A stretch of DNA of 64,000 nt from Acanthococcus lagerstroemiae (Eukaryota > Arthropoda > Insecta > Hemiptera > Eriococcidae): positions 45,086,955 to 45,150,954 of the forward strand of contig CM063111.1 in assembly GCA_031841125.1 (NCBI GenBank), in the 5' to 3' direction. Of this stretch, positions 35,724 to 47,250 are shown piece by piece. Each line of letters begins with the position of its first letter. Within the stretch, counting starts at the first letter, position 1. The notes under the pieces are model-generated. The model was not told where the DNA came from and did not search any database. It saw only the letters and a program-made list of their open reading frames with translations. The position numbers were made by a program, and so were the translations under genes.

Positions 35724-36519
35724 TTACAAATCGCGCATTTCTCGTAAACGTCGGATGGCCGATCGGACAGATGTGGCTGCCGTTGTTGAGTAAATGTATG
35801 CTCCACCGGCTACAGTTCTTTTGCACTTTTTACACGACCAAATACCGACAACTGCTCGTTTCATTGATTCCTAGAACAATACAAGCGAGCATTGAAGACC
35901 CAAGATGCTATACTATGATTATCAGCTATATAAAGAATCGCTGCGTCCATCGGAACAGATTTGGGACAGTATAAAATGAAAATCCAGATACTGTAACAAG
36001 TGTACCATCGAATATTTCACACTGATCATATTTTCCACAGATTTGCGTACACAATGTTAAATACCCACATTCACATCAACTTGTGTACGTCAATATACCA
36101 AGAACAAGTGTTATAAATCGTGACTGATACGTGGCATTTCGATGTGGTAATTACAAGCTTAACCATACAACTACGTGCAACCCTTGCAAGAAAATCGACA
36201 TGTTCATGGGCAAGAATGGTACACGATGTCAAATTACGACACGAAGTTCCATGATAGTATCCAATGGTACCAGGAACTCATGGCATTTACGATGATACAT
36301 AATACTGACCTTTCCACAAAACGAACACGTGTATTTGGAATGCTGCGTGATTTCAATTTTCTTGACCATTTTTCGCAGGGAAGCTCCATATCGGGTTCCA
36401 TACTTTCCTACGATTCCTACCTTCTTGGTACGTTTGGCCTGAACGGGTAAATGAAGCAAATGAATACAGCTGAATCATTAGGAATCTATTAAAGTAACTG
36501 GAGGGCGAATACTTACCAT
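35724..36519 (-). CDS. RpL37A: Large ribosomal subunit protein eL43 (RpL37A)
   Basis: Coding exons (minus) are 36519-36517, 36438-36310 and 35870-35724, giving exactly 92 residues, the universal length for eL43. The first coding exon is only the ATG, followed by GTAAGT. Exon 2 begins [20 protein letters not shown] and carries the first zinc-binding pair, CSFC. Exon 3 carries the second, CKKC, then RTVAGGAY and a C terminus with SAIRRLREM. It is a zinc-ribbon protein of the cytosolic 60S subunit. It is divergent from CCT2, with 488 bp between the two start codons. Identification is certain; only the exact transcription start is unknown. Confidence 0.96.
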
Positions 36520-37007
36520 TGTGGTATTTAGAATACGATTTTAAAAAACTCTTGAAATGACCACTCGCAACAAAAAACGAAAAAGCTTGAGAAGAAAAAG
36601 AAATTGTAAATTCGAACACGCTTCCTGATCGACAACGCGATTGTTTTTTGGCATTAGCATTAGCATTGGTGGATGGATTACTCATAAAGCGAGCTTCGGC
36701 ACGGCTTCGGCTTTTCACTAACGGAGGTGAAAATGACGATCAAAACGGTATTCAAGTTCATCATATTTAAGGTCCTCTATCAATTCAACAGTTTCCTTCT
36801 AACATCGGAATCTAAGATAATGGAATTCAAATCTTATAAATGGCAGCACTGATACTTTTCTTACACTAGCTCGGTTAACAAAGCCAAAACATTAAACCAG
36901 ATACCTGAGTAACTAGAGGCTGCCCACTGGAAAAGGAAAAGAAGACCCGAAGTGTGTAAATTTAGTCAATTTTTCCTGTATTGTACTTGAATTTTCCCAG
37001 CTTAAAT
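36520..37007. promoter_or_regulatory. Shared spacer between eL43 and CCT2, probable bidirectional promoter
   Basis: The ATG codons of two highly expressed housekeeping genes point away from each other across 488 bp. Both genes have an intron directly after the ATG. GCATTAGCATTAGCATTGG near 36654 and CGAGCTTCGGCACGGCTTCGG near 36689 are the most structured stretches. No TATA box could be assigned with confidence. Promoter function is inferred from position only. Confidence 0.5.
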
Positions 37008-39884
37008 ATGGTAAGTAAAACATAATATTACAATTCGCGAACATTCCTTTTGAATTTCAGTCACCCCGGCGTCAAAAAATACATATTTTCACACCTAAGT
37101 ATGTCATATCTTCACATGTGTTCTAGACGTCGTTGAACCCAGTGCGAGTACTCAAACAAGAAGCTGAGGAAGAAAAAGCTGAAACTGCCCGTTTATCGAG
37201 TTTCGTTGGTGCTATTGCAGTCGGCGATCTCATTAAAAGTACCCTTGGGCCGAAGGGTATGGATAAAATTTTGGTTTCTATGGGCCGGAATGAAGGACAG
37301 GTAGGAAACGGGGAAACCGCTTGTTTGCGTTCAGTGAGTTATTGAACAGTTTCTCATGTCTAGTTTCCGTTTAGGTTGAAATTACCAATGACGGAGCTAC
37401 GATTCTGAAGTCAATCGGTGTCGATAATCCTGCTGCAAAGATATTGGTTGACATGTCGAAAGTTCAAGATGATGAAGTTGGGGACGGCACTACGTCGGTT
37501 ACTGTTTTAGGTTAGCTTTGTACGATTCCATTGTTGGCAGAATGGGAATAATCGATCATTTCTGTTTGATATTGAGTTGAATTGAAATGAAATCCTCAAA
37601 TGCTGTATGGCCTTATCGAGGTTACGAAATGATATGTTATCATTTGTTATTAGCGGCGGAATTATTGAGAGAAGCAGAAAAATTGGTGGCTCAAAAGATT
37701 CACCCGCAAACGATCATTGCAGGATGGCGACGAGCTACTCAAGTTGCGCAGGAAGCTTTGCTTCGAAATGCTCTTGATCACAGGTAGGTGAATTTGTGTA
37801 CTCTGTCATCTTGTCATCGATTCACAATTTTATCACACGCTCCTTGTTTTCAGTGGAAATGTTGAAAAATTTAAGGAAGATTTGTTAAATATCGCAAGAA
37901 CGACATTAAGTTCCAAAATTCTGAGTCAGCATAAAGAACACTTTTCAAAGTTGGCTGTGGATGCTGTGTTGCGATTGAAGGGGTCTGGTGATCTGACCGC
38001 TATTCAGATAATCAAGAAGAAAGGAGGTTGTTTGGAAGATTCGTTTCTGGATGAAGGTGAGTCGTCGTTGGTGTTCGATGTTTTTTGAAGTATGATCATG
38101 GACTTTCTAATGATTGAAACTTTGTTAAATTTGTAGGGTTTCTCCTGGATAAGAAAGTTGGTCAACATCAGCCAAAAAAGATAGAAAAAGCCCGTATTTT
38201 GATTGCGAACACCCCAATGGACACAGATAAAATAAAAGTATTTGGCTCGAAAGTGAAAGTAGACTCGATGGCAAAGGTAGCCGAAATCGAGTTGGCTGAG
38301 AAAGAGAAGATGAAGGATAAAGTGAACAAAATTTTGAAACATAAGTGTAACGTATTCATCAACAGGTAAGAATATCACATATATAGACATATTTTGCCTG
38401 CTTATTGTGATTCAAGCTAGGAAAACAAATGACTTGAAGGATCCTGAAAGTTGAAGAAGTTAGCTTTATGTGCTGCAAGATTGTGATAATTTTTTTTTTA
38501 GGCAGTTGATCTACAACTATCCCGAACAGTTATTTGCCGATGCTGGTGTTATGGCCATCGAGCATGCTGATTTCGACGGTGTCGAGCGACTGGCTTTGGT
38601 CACAGGCGGCGAAATCGTTTCCACATTCGACGAGCCTGAAAAAGTAAAACTTGGCGAGTGTGATTTAATCGAAGAAGTAAGTCTGTGAAATCGAGAAGTC
38701 AAAAGACCTGTCGATTACTACTCGTATATTAAGACCAACTGATTGTGTTACCGTAATGTAGGTGACCTGTGTTTACTCCTTCGTTTCACTAGAATGTAAA
38801 ACATCTATTATGTATTTCTCTATCCTGACGCAGGCCCATTCGGGGCATTTCTGGGATGGGGATGCGGTCTCTCGGGGTCAATTCGGCATGCGTACATCAC
38901 CGTACGACCCACTATCATCGATTTATTATGTATTTCCTATATTCTTGACTCTCCTATTGTCATTTCTGATAATTAAATTCCCCAGATCATGATTGGTGAA
39001 GATAACTTACTGCGATTCTCTGGTGTTCCACTTGGAGAAGCGTGTACGATCGTGATCAGAGGTGCTACCCAACAGATCATCGACGAAGCTGATCGTTCTC
39101 TGCACGACGCTCTGTGCGTGCTCGCTACCACTGTTCGTGATACGAAAGTGGTATTTGGAGGCGGTGAGTCATCAACTTTCATCGTCAAAATTCTCATATT
39201 TTGTGGTAACTGACTGAAAATATGACGTATTTTTAGGTTGTAGCGAAATGCTGATGGCATGTGCCGTGAATGCCGAAGCCGCGAAAACTCCTGGAAAAGA
39301 AGCAGTTGCGATGGAGTCGTTTGCCTTTGCATTACAAATGCTGCCTACTACTATCGCTGATAACGCCGGCTATGATTCAGCTCAGCTCGTCAACGAGCTT
39401 CGAGCTGAGCATACGTGTGGCAAGAACACGTACGGATTAGGTAAGGAACAGGCTTGACAATTTTAATTCGAGGGCTCAGAGCCAGACGTCAAGTTCATTT
39501 TTTACGGTGACAGACTATGATAATGGATAGTCGATATGATGGCGATTAGAATAGTCTATCACTGGCAGAAAATGGACCTTGAACACTTCGGGCACCGAGT
39601 CCACTGATTAGCGAGTGACTGATAGATCCAGTTCACTAGTTCAGTGCGCTTTAAGGTGATACGTTTGCTACGTTTTTTTGTTTTTCCCTCACATCCTGTA
39701 TACTTCCGTAGATATGGAAGCTGGCAAAATCGGCTGTATGCAGAAGCTAGGAATTACCGAATCATTCGTCGTGAAACAGCAAATGCTGTTATCAGCTGCA
39801 GAGGCTGCCGAAATGATTTTACGTGTCGATAATATCATTCGTGCGGCACCGCGAAAACGTGTCGCCGATCGCGGTCGTTGTTAA
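37008..39884 (+). CDS. CCT2: T-complex chaperonin subunit beta, CCT2 (ten exons)
   Basis: Coding exons are 37008-37010, 37127-37300, 37375-37510, 37654-37783, 37854-38056, 38137-38365, 38502-38676, 38986-39163, 39237-39440 and 39712-39884. The phases close perfectly and give 534 residues, the normal CCT2 length. Exon 1 encodes only Met. Group II chaperonin ATPase motifs are present: [37 protein letters not shown] and the GGG of VVFGGGCSEM; DNAGYD is in the C-terminal equatorial part. [25 protein letters not shown] and [11 protein letters not shown] are CCT2-specific. It is one of eight subunits of the cytosolic ring that folds actin, tubulin and WD proteins. A polyadenylation signal AATAAA is at 40083-40088. 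Confidence 0.97.
38828..38925 (+). repeat. Divergent copy of the GC-rich repeat family, in a CCT2 intron
   Basis: GGGATGCGGTCTCTCGGGGTC and TCGGCATGCGTACATCACCG align with blocks of the copies at 62309-62390 and 22983-23060. It lies in the intron between exons 7 and 8 of CCT2. Confidence 0.45.
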
Positions 39885-41518
39885 ACGATTTTTATCGTAA
39901 TTTTTATACCTTCCGTTTCTTTTTTTTTTTACTATTTATAACTCTTACACTGTTAACTGGATTATATTGTATTAATTATTCACGTACATGGTTAATGTAT
40001 CCGTAAATTTGTTTTGTAGCTTCACATCTCGATGTGATTTTTGTACTAAAGTACGTTCAGCTTATACTACTAAAACTAAACGAATAAATTTTGTATTTAA
40101 ATCTCGTATTTATGGAATCTGCGTTGTTAATTCATTTCAGCAGTGATATAGACGTGAAAGACGAGACATTGTTCATATTTTCGAGCTGATATTCTAATCA
40201 ACTTTGAAATATAGTTTGGTATAGTTATGGAGTTTCGGTTTGATTCGAATGTTGATTTTAAGAAAATTGATGTATGTGGGTGAATTACTCGACCATTGGA
40301 ATCACTTCACTCTGCACCGTCAATTTCCGTGTAGAATAGGCAGTGAACAAGCTGAGTTGTTGAAAGTGTTTTAAAAATGTTTCAAATGTGAACTAGGTCC
40401 TTCAGCAGTTCAAGATTCAATACAATCCTACCTGAAGTACGTAAAATTGAACTGATCCAACCTGAGCAAATTCGTGATCGGGTTTCAAAAGATACAAATC
40501 TTGAAAGATATCTCCGTTTCTAAAAATGCAGAAAATTCGAAATAGATCTAGTAAGATCTTAATTCGATCATATTTTCTCAGTGTTGAAAATCAGACCTAA
40601 AAATCGAATCTTCTGCTTAGACTCGTTTCAGTTTATAAGTACGCAATGAACTACATACCTATATACTGCTCCGATGGGTACAGGGCATACAAGAAAAAGT
40701 ATCTAAGTATGGACGTTTTTTCCATGTGATATATATTTTAAATCACCGTAAATTCTCGATCAGTGCGTGATATAAAATCAACTAATTTTAACTGAAAATG
40801 CTTATAGGTACAGCACTGAACCAAATTCTGAAGCATCAGAGGAGCCCCACACCCCATCCATTTCTATGAACATTGCCACGCATTCAGACACAGCAGCCTT
40901 TTTTAGATGAAACACATAATACGAGTAAGTATTACAATCATAGTACTGCACATAAGAAGTTAGAGGAATAGACATGGTAGAAGGTCAGTAACATTGAAGT
41001 GCCCTTGCTGTTTAAAAAAAAATATCAGACAGCGTATCTACACTATAGGGAATGGGGAAAATGTAGAAAGTTATTTGTTATCACGTTTAGCGACTGCTAA
41101 ACGTGATAATTCTGTCCTCTGGTTCAAAAGCTATACCTATAGTTATCATATGAAAAGGAAACGTATAATAAACGAAGGTGGTGCCATTGAACAGAAAAAC
41201 AAAACTCATATATTACGGTGTAAGTAGTTCTATAGCAACGAATCTGAGTTACTAATTTTTTTTTTTTAATCGCTAATGGGTGTATAGGTATACCTATACT
41301 TGTTATATACGCAACAGGTAAGGGTTACTAAATTTTTAGAGCTTTTAAGGTGCGTATGGAATAATTGTCAGCTCTGGCAAAGCCAATGTCTACTTTTTTA
41401 AAGTTTTCCAAATACATTGCGCACAGGTTCTGGTCTACAAATGGTCCATTGGAAGGGGGGAGGGGTTAAAAATTAAATCAACAATGACCTAACTTTATAT
41501 TGTATTCTGTATTCACAG
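39885..41518. other. CCT2 3' region and spacer to the Kelch gene
   Basis: After the CCT2 polyadenylation signal the sequence is AT-rich with no recognisable exon. A splice acceptor just before 41519 shows that the Kelch gene has at least one upstream noncoding exon, which could lie here or further up. Confidence 0.45.
41078..41109. repeat. Perfect 14-bp hairpin
   Basis: TTATCACGTTTAGC and GCTAAACGTGATAA are exact inverse copies separated by GACT. It is isolated in non-coding DNA between CCT2 and the Kelch gene. No terminator or element function can be assigned. Confidence 0.7.
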
Positions 41519-41541
41519 CATTGTCATTAGCAACCGAGGAC

Positions 41542-43221
41542 ATGGACGCGGGAACAAGCACAGATACAGAGACAGAATATCATTCGTTATTGTGCCAGAA
41601 AATGAAAACGCTTCAGCAGACAGGCCAGTTCTGCGACGTAAAATTGCAAGTCGGAGAGAGCATTTTCAGTTGCCATCGGATCGTTCTTGCCTCGGTTTCT
41701 GAATTCTTCGAGAAATTGTTTGGCGAAAACTTCAAAGAATCGAAACAAGAAATCATTCCTATAAAAAACGTTGATAAATCAGTGTTTGAAAAGCTGCTTA
41801 ATTCTATTTACGGAGATCCTTTAGACATTGGTGATGACATCATTCCTCTGGTAGCCGCGTGTGCATATTTACAGTTGCCATTTTTCAAAGATGTATGCGA
41901 GCAGTTTGTCGTGTCCAACATCCAGAATATCGACGTTTTGGAATTATTCGCGTTACCCGACCTGAAATTCTACAAGTCTTTGTACAAAACTGTGAGAAAA
42001 TACGTAAGTACTAATTTCGTTGATTTCTCTGCCGATGTCAACCAGTTGGGTAGAGTGTCTTTCGAGACATTAGAAGAAATTCTTCTTGCTTCTGAACTAA
42101 TTGTCTTTAATAAACGACAACTGTTTGACTGCTGCAGAATGTGGCTATGTCATAATCCTAAAGACAGAGCGAAGTTTTTATTCAAGCTGGTCGAACTGAT
42201 ACAGCCTACTTTTGTGCCATCCAGTGCAGTAGTAGGCCTTTCATCGTGCAATCAGAAGCATTTAAATGACGCGTCTTGTTTGAAAATGGTGTACAATTGT
42301 ATGATCGATCAAGCTGAGGAGAATAAAATACGACAAATCGACGCCAATTCGTACGAGCCCATGTTTTTCAAAGAAAATGACAATTCGGATCTTGAGATTG
42401 TAAACTATGGAAATTTATTGTCAAAGTTTTATTCAACTGACTGGAAATTTCCAGTGAGATTCCATTCATTTGAAAATGTAGAAGCTACCGTCTTGAATAA
42501 TTATTTGTATTTGTCTTCCGGACTAGTAACTAACAAGAAAGACCCACTGGTGGACCCGACTGGGATTTCATTTTATGGTTGTAACATGGAGACCAGACAA
42601 TGGATGTCGCTTAGCCCTACCGGAAATATTTCTCAAGATCTAATTACTTGCAATTCGAAAGTGTATTCGTACCAGAATTCGTACTCAGATTACCAGTTTT
42701 TCGTTTACGAATCATGTTTAAATCGATGGCTAGCTCTACCACCAACGAAAGATCCTCGTCAAAATGCTGGCGTTACAAGCGATGGTTATTGTCTATACGT
42801 TGTTGGCGGGATCTCTCAAAAAGCAGTTGGATTATCTGGGGCTAACAATATAGTCGAACTGTACGACAATCGTTGCAAACAGTGGTCTTGCATAATCCCC
42901 ACATCTTCACTGTATTCAATAGCAAGCGCATCAAGTAGGAAAAAAGTGCTGTTCATAAATCACAAATTATGCGTTATTTGTCATTCTTCCCGATCTCTGT
43001 TTGTCTTGGACACACGTTATAATAAGTGGAGTAAAATGTGGCCTATCGATTTCGGTGAGTTAGGGTTTTTTTCAGCAGTAAGCGAAGAAGTTTGGTATAT
43101 AGATACAACGAGCGGTTCCATTCGTACTTTTGAGCCTAACGAGTTTGAGGAAGGTGTTGGTGTAAACCCTCCGACAGGAAGGTTGAAGCCTATTCAAATT
43201 CCTCGAAGAATGATCATTTGA
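41542..43221 (+). CDS. BTB-BACK-Kelch family protein
   Basis: One uninterrupted frame of 559 residues. I chose the ATG at 41542 (MDAGTSTDTETEYH) because it is the first after a splice acceptor (TTCACAG ending at 41518). Residues ~25-125 form a BTB domain: FCDVKLQVGE, FSCHRIVLASVSEFFEKLF. Residues ~130-230 form a BACK domain: LELFALPDLKFYKSL, EEILLASELIVFNKRQLF. Residues ~310-545 form a degenerate Kelch propeller, with the GYCLYVVGG motif near residue 414 and NKWSKM near residue 495. Such proteins are usually adaptors of Cullin-3 ubiquitin ligases. The substrate cannot be told. ATTAAA at 43246-43251 may be the polyadenylation signal. The lack of coding introns fits a retrocopy or a lineage-expanded family. 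Confidence 0.88.
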   Translation: MDAGTSTDTETEYHSLLCQKMKTLQQTGQFCDVKLQVGESIFSCHRIVLASVSEFFEKLFGENFKESKQEIIPIKNVDKSVFEKLLNSIYGDPLDIGDDIIPLVAACAYLQLPFFKDVCEQFVVSNIQNIDVLELFALPDLKFYKSLYKTVRKYVSTNFVDFSADVNQLGRVSFETLEEILLASELIVFNKRQLFDCCRMWLCHNPKDRAKFLFKLVELIQPTFVPSSAVVGLSSCNQKHLNDASCLKMVYNCMIDQAEENKIRQIDANSYEPMFFKENDNSDLEIVNYGNLLSKFYSTDWKFPVRFHSFENVEATVLNNYLYLSSGLVTNKKDPLVDPTGISFYGCNMETRQWMSLSPTGNISQDLITCNSKVYSYQNSYSDYQFFVYESCLNRWLALPPTKDPRQNAGVTSDGYCLYVVGGISQKAVGLSGANNIVELYDNRCKQWSCIIPTSSLYSIASASSRKKVLFINHKLCVICHSSRSLFVLDTRYNKWSKMWPIDFGELGFFSAVSEEVWYIDTTSGSIRTFEPNEFEEGVGVNPPTGRLKPIQIPRRMII

Positions 43222-43742
43222 AGTCTGACTATAATAATTGTACTGATTAAAAATATAAAATACCTATAATATTATTTTTATGTTTGTGTTTATTTATTTA
43301 GATATTTTATCTTTCAATCAATCGAACATTTTATAACTTTTTACGAATGATTTGTTAAAAGTAAGAACTGTTATTTTTATTTCTTCGATTAAATGTGTTT
43401 GGTGTATAATGTCAATGTATACCTCATACCATGCTCAGAATTTTTGTAGCACTTCTTTGAAGCTGGCACCTGTGTGGTTCTTTGAAGCTTGACATTAGGC
43501 CGAAAATATTACAGTATAGGTAGGTACGATTACAAAGACGAAAAAAGTAGATCAGTGGGACGTTAATTTCCACTAAACTGAAATTCAGATTCTCACCGTC
43601 AAAAGATTCGCACCGGAAATAATGTTTTAAAAACTTGATAGGAAAAAAAAAAAAAAAAAAAAGGCATAACATGTTTGGTTTTTGCTATTCTATGACAAAA
43701 TGGCAATACCTATCAAATATTTACGAACGTATAAGGGAAGTC
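43222..43742. other. 3' region of the Kelch gene
   Basis: AT-rich sequence with an A run near 43645. No gene is seen. Confidence 0.4.
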
Positions 43743-43942
43743 CCGATTGACAATGAAGCCGAATGTGAGCGCTTTTGTTAACATCGCTCAGTAATCACAC
43801 TACTAGTGAGCGATCACTTCACACACACTATCTTAAAATGATCAAATCGTGAGCACTCACAAAGAAATGGGGTCGGCCAAAAGTCTCAAAACGGAAGTGG
43901 TTTGTGACATGTTGCGTGAGCGCTCACCAAATTGTCAATCGG
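43743..43942. mobile_element. Short MITE with CCGATTGACAAT ends
   Basis: CCGATTGACAAT at the left is the exact inverse of ATTGTCAATCGG at the right. The interior is filled with GTGAGCGC, GAGTGCTCAC-like words (TGTGAGCGC, AGTGAGCGATCACT, CGTGAGCACTCAC, GTGAGCGCTCACC). The flanks share only AGT. Confidence 0.65.
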
Positions 43943-43999
43943 AGTACTAATAATATAAAAAAGGAAAAAGAAAAAAAACAGCATTGTTTAAAATAATTA

Positions 44000-46900
44000 A
44001 AAAATATCAAAGTCCGTTTTCAAGTTTCAAAAAACTGAAATAGTTGACTTCTGTTTTTCTCAACAAAACTTGAGTGTTGAAAAGTTGAAATAATAAAGTA
44101 TACGAATAAGTTGATTTGGTTTTGTTCTACAGCTTGCGAGAGCTGTGAAAATGAACATTTTCAACAAATTTTTAATTTTTTTAAATTTTTTTTCTAAATA
44201 AAATTGCACATTCAAACCTGAAAATAATAATCGCTGATTGCATTACTATGCAGTATGCATTAAGGTAGAACAAAATTATTACAGACGAGAATTTTTTTTT
44301 TCCCTTATATCAGGGTCAACTTTTTTGTGGTGTTATAGTCCTACCAAGACAGGTGCTACAGCGTCTCAAGAAATCAATCGATGTGATTAAAGCTGTTATA
44401 ATATGCTACTTTACCAATTCTAGCTGGTAACAGACCCCTGTGGCAACATTAGGGTAAAAGTTATAGTCAAAATGACATCAGCAATGAATTTAGAGACCGA
44501 AACAAGACTTCCTCAAAAGAGTCAATATGTAAATCCAGCAAATTTCGCTCACGTATAAATACTAAAGATAAAAGAGAATCGAACCATATATATACTCGTA
44601 CATACTTACCATAATATGTTCAGTTACATGTATGGCACCATTTTACAACTTCACTCGCTGTGGGATATGAAAACATTTTAATATTGTTCAATAAAATTTT
44701 GCACGCTGTATTTGTAACCAAAAAATGAAATCTGTAAACCCATCCAACCTTCTAATTCAAAATTTTATTTTTATTTCACTCTGCTGCGCACCATATGTTG
44801 CGAACCACACTTCGTTTTTTACTCCTATCTAAGAAAATTAACAGAGAATTTTGTTCCCATCTAAAAACAAAAGATAAAAACTGTATCCAAGCTAGCCAAT
44901 AGGTATATAGAAGAAGTATAGAATGTATTAACACACAAGACCCTGCCCGTTACAGGTTCATGTAATATACTAGTTGTATTTAGAATATAAAAACTCGGTG
45001 TTCTTATTTCTTGTCTTCTTACACATATATAGCGTGGTAAAATCTTTAGTATGCAAATCATTTTTTATGCATAATATGCATAGCACACACATATTATACG
45101 TAGGTACGTGGATGTATAGTATTTAATACAATGATTGCGGATTTGGAAATAAAAATAATAAAACGCTCCAATCCTCGTAAAATTATAATGTATTTAAAAT
45201 ATGGCAAAAACATACTACATACGATAAAGAAGCAATTAAGTATACGTACATCATAATCGATTTAAGAGGGTAACTATACCTAAGTACTTACTAAATTAAT
45301 ATCAATGAAAGCAGGGCTCTGACTAGTCATCAGCCACAATAAGGAAAAGGTTTAAAAATTAAACGCGTACAAAACGAAATAATTAGTTCTCGAGTCGTAT
45401 TACATGAACATTTTTACTGTCTCTTGAACAGATTTCCAGTACTGACTCATTGTATTCCCTTCAATAGTATCTAATTCCACCACCTACCCCCCCCCCCAGG
45501 AAAAACACTGCTGCTATAGAAACCTTTTCATGTACCTTTGCATTTTGAACTCGTCTTCTCTCAATCTTTTCGAGCTATAATGCACTAATATTTAACCTAC
45601 TACAGAAAATTTCATTTGAATCTTTCAAAACTAACCAGAGTTGAACGGCTAAACTTTTTTCGACCAAACTAATCTATTAGGTTCGCATAGTGTGTTCGTG
45701 ATTACTTTCCGCACAGAAGCTGTCAAAATTCTGAATTTTACACCATCTGGCGGATCATCTCTACCGTACAAAGCTATCGGTAGCCTGTTACTAATAGCCC
45801 ACAAATTTGACCTTTTATCGATTTTCACGTCACTGCAGTATACCATTCTAACATCGTCAACAGCGGCAATGTCAGATACATTTTGACTGTAGCTACTATA
45901 CTTCTTCGAATTCCAGCAACCTATGGCATTTTTATTGACGAGGGTATAAAACAGCACGCCTGTCTGTTCATCATACGCCGAGGATGCAGCCTGGAAGGTT
46001 GGAGCTCGTGACCCCAGCACTCGCAGTACATCCCTCCTGTATCTACTGCCTGCAGTTTTATTCTGCAATACCTGCGTACTGATTGACAATTCTAGCAAAC
46101 TGGACGTAGCGTGAATGTACAAGTTCCTGAAACCGGTAGCAGTTTTCTCACCCAGTCCTACGCCGAAGATACCATCATCCCACTGAAATTCCAAATTTCC
46201 GATTCTGTACTCAGACTGCATCGGATCGGGGTTGAAATAAGAATGCTTAACTCGCCAAGAATCGTTGTGCTCTAACGAGTACACAAGCAATGAGTTCGAA
46301 CCAAGGTCTACTGCATAAGCGAATGTTTTCTCGCATGTGTTGCCAACATCCACAATTATGTTCGTGTAGGTCGAGTCGCAAACGTAGTCTTGCGGCTTAA
46401 GTACATACTCGGTGATGAGGCTGTCATTTTTTAGGTTGAAAACTCGTATCCGAGGAGTGTGGATACGTTCATTATTGCCGTCGAAGTCCACCACCGACCC
46501 CGTATCAATGGTCCACAGGCGATCGCAGATGTCAACATTCACTCGATAAGTTGATACCAGAAATTTGGAAGCCAGTTTATTGGAATTCCAATTTGGATAC
46601 GGGTTCAATAAAGGAGATACATCTTTTGAATCTGCAGTATGAATCAGTATATTAGTCAGAATACGCAGCAGCGTAGCCAGGGTTTTTCCAAGGGGACAAG
46701 CAAAATTTGTTAAATAGGTATACTTTTTTATTTCTTTTCTTTTCTTTAATCAAGTGGCTCTAAATTTACTGTAGCAAGAAAAAAGTAGCGTAGTTTTAGG
46801 ATGCTCATGATAAACATGGCTCCCTTGCCCTCCGGCTACGCCACTGAAAATGCGTAGTATGCTGATAGATTATAGGTACCATGTGTTAAAAAGTAATATA

Positions 46901-47250
46901 TACCTATATGTCTCAAAAAAGCAAAGATGGTAGGTACATGATTCATATCTAGGTAGTAGGTACCATATTCGAGGCAAGACTGTGAACCGTAACAAATAGC
47001 GATTTGTTACGGTTCCACTCATGGAAAGTCATGTGTTTTATGCAATCTGTCTTCAGCCCAAATAAGAAGTGCTCAATTTGTTTCTCTTATAGGGTCTGCT
47101 CACTAACTTAGTATAATTATAGGATGTGGTCCAAGGCTAATTGAATTGAATCATATTTGCCTCGTTTTGTTCACAGTTTACTCAAAAATCATCAAAACCA
47201 TTTCACTCATGCGGTTATTGTTCTGCTCAACAACACCCCCAAACCTGTTT
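44000..47250 (-). repeat. Segmental duplication, copy 1 (contains Yellow gene A main exon)
   Basis: The sequence from the TTGAGTGTTGAAAAG region near 44075, through the whole main exon, to CATTTCACTCATGCGGTTATTG near 47199 is colinear with 55260-58870. Non-coding blocks such as ATGAATTTAGAGAC, AAATCCAGCAAATTTCGCTCAC and GCGTGGTAAAATC are shared. The copies differ by point changes, small indels and private MITE insertions. Confidence 0.85.
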
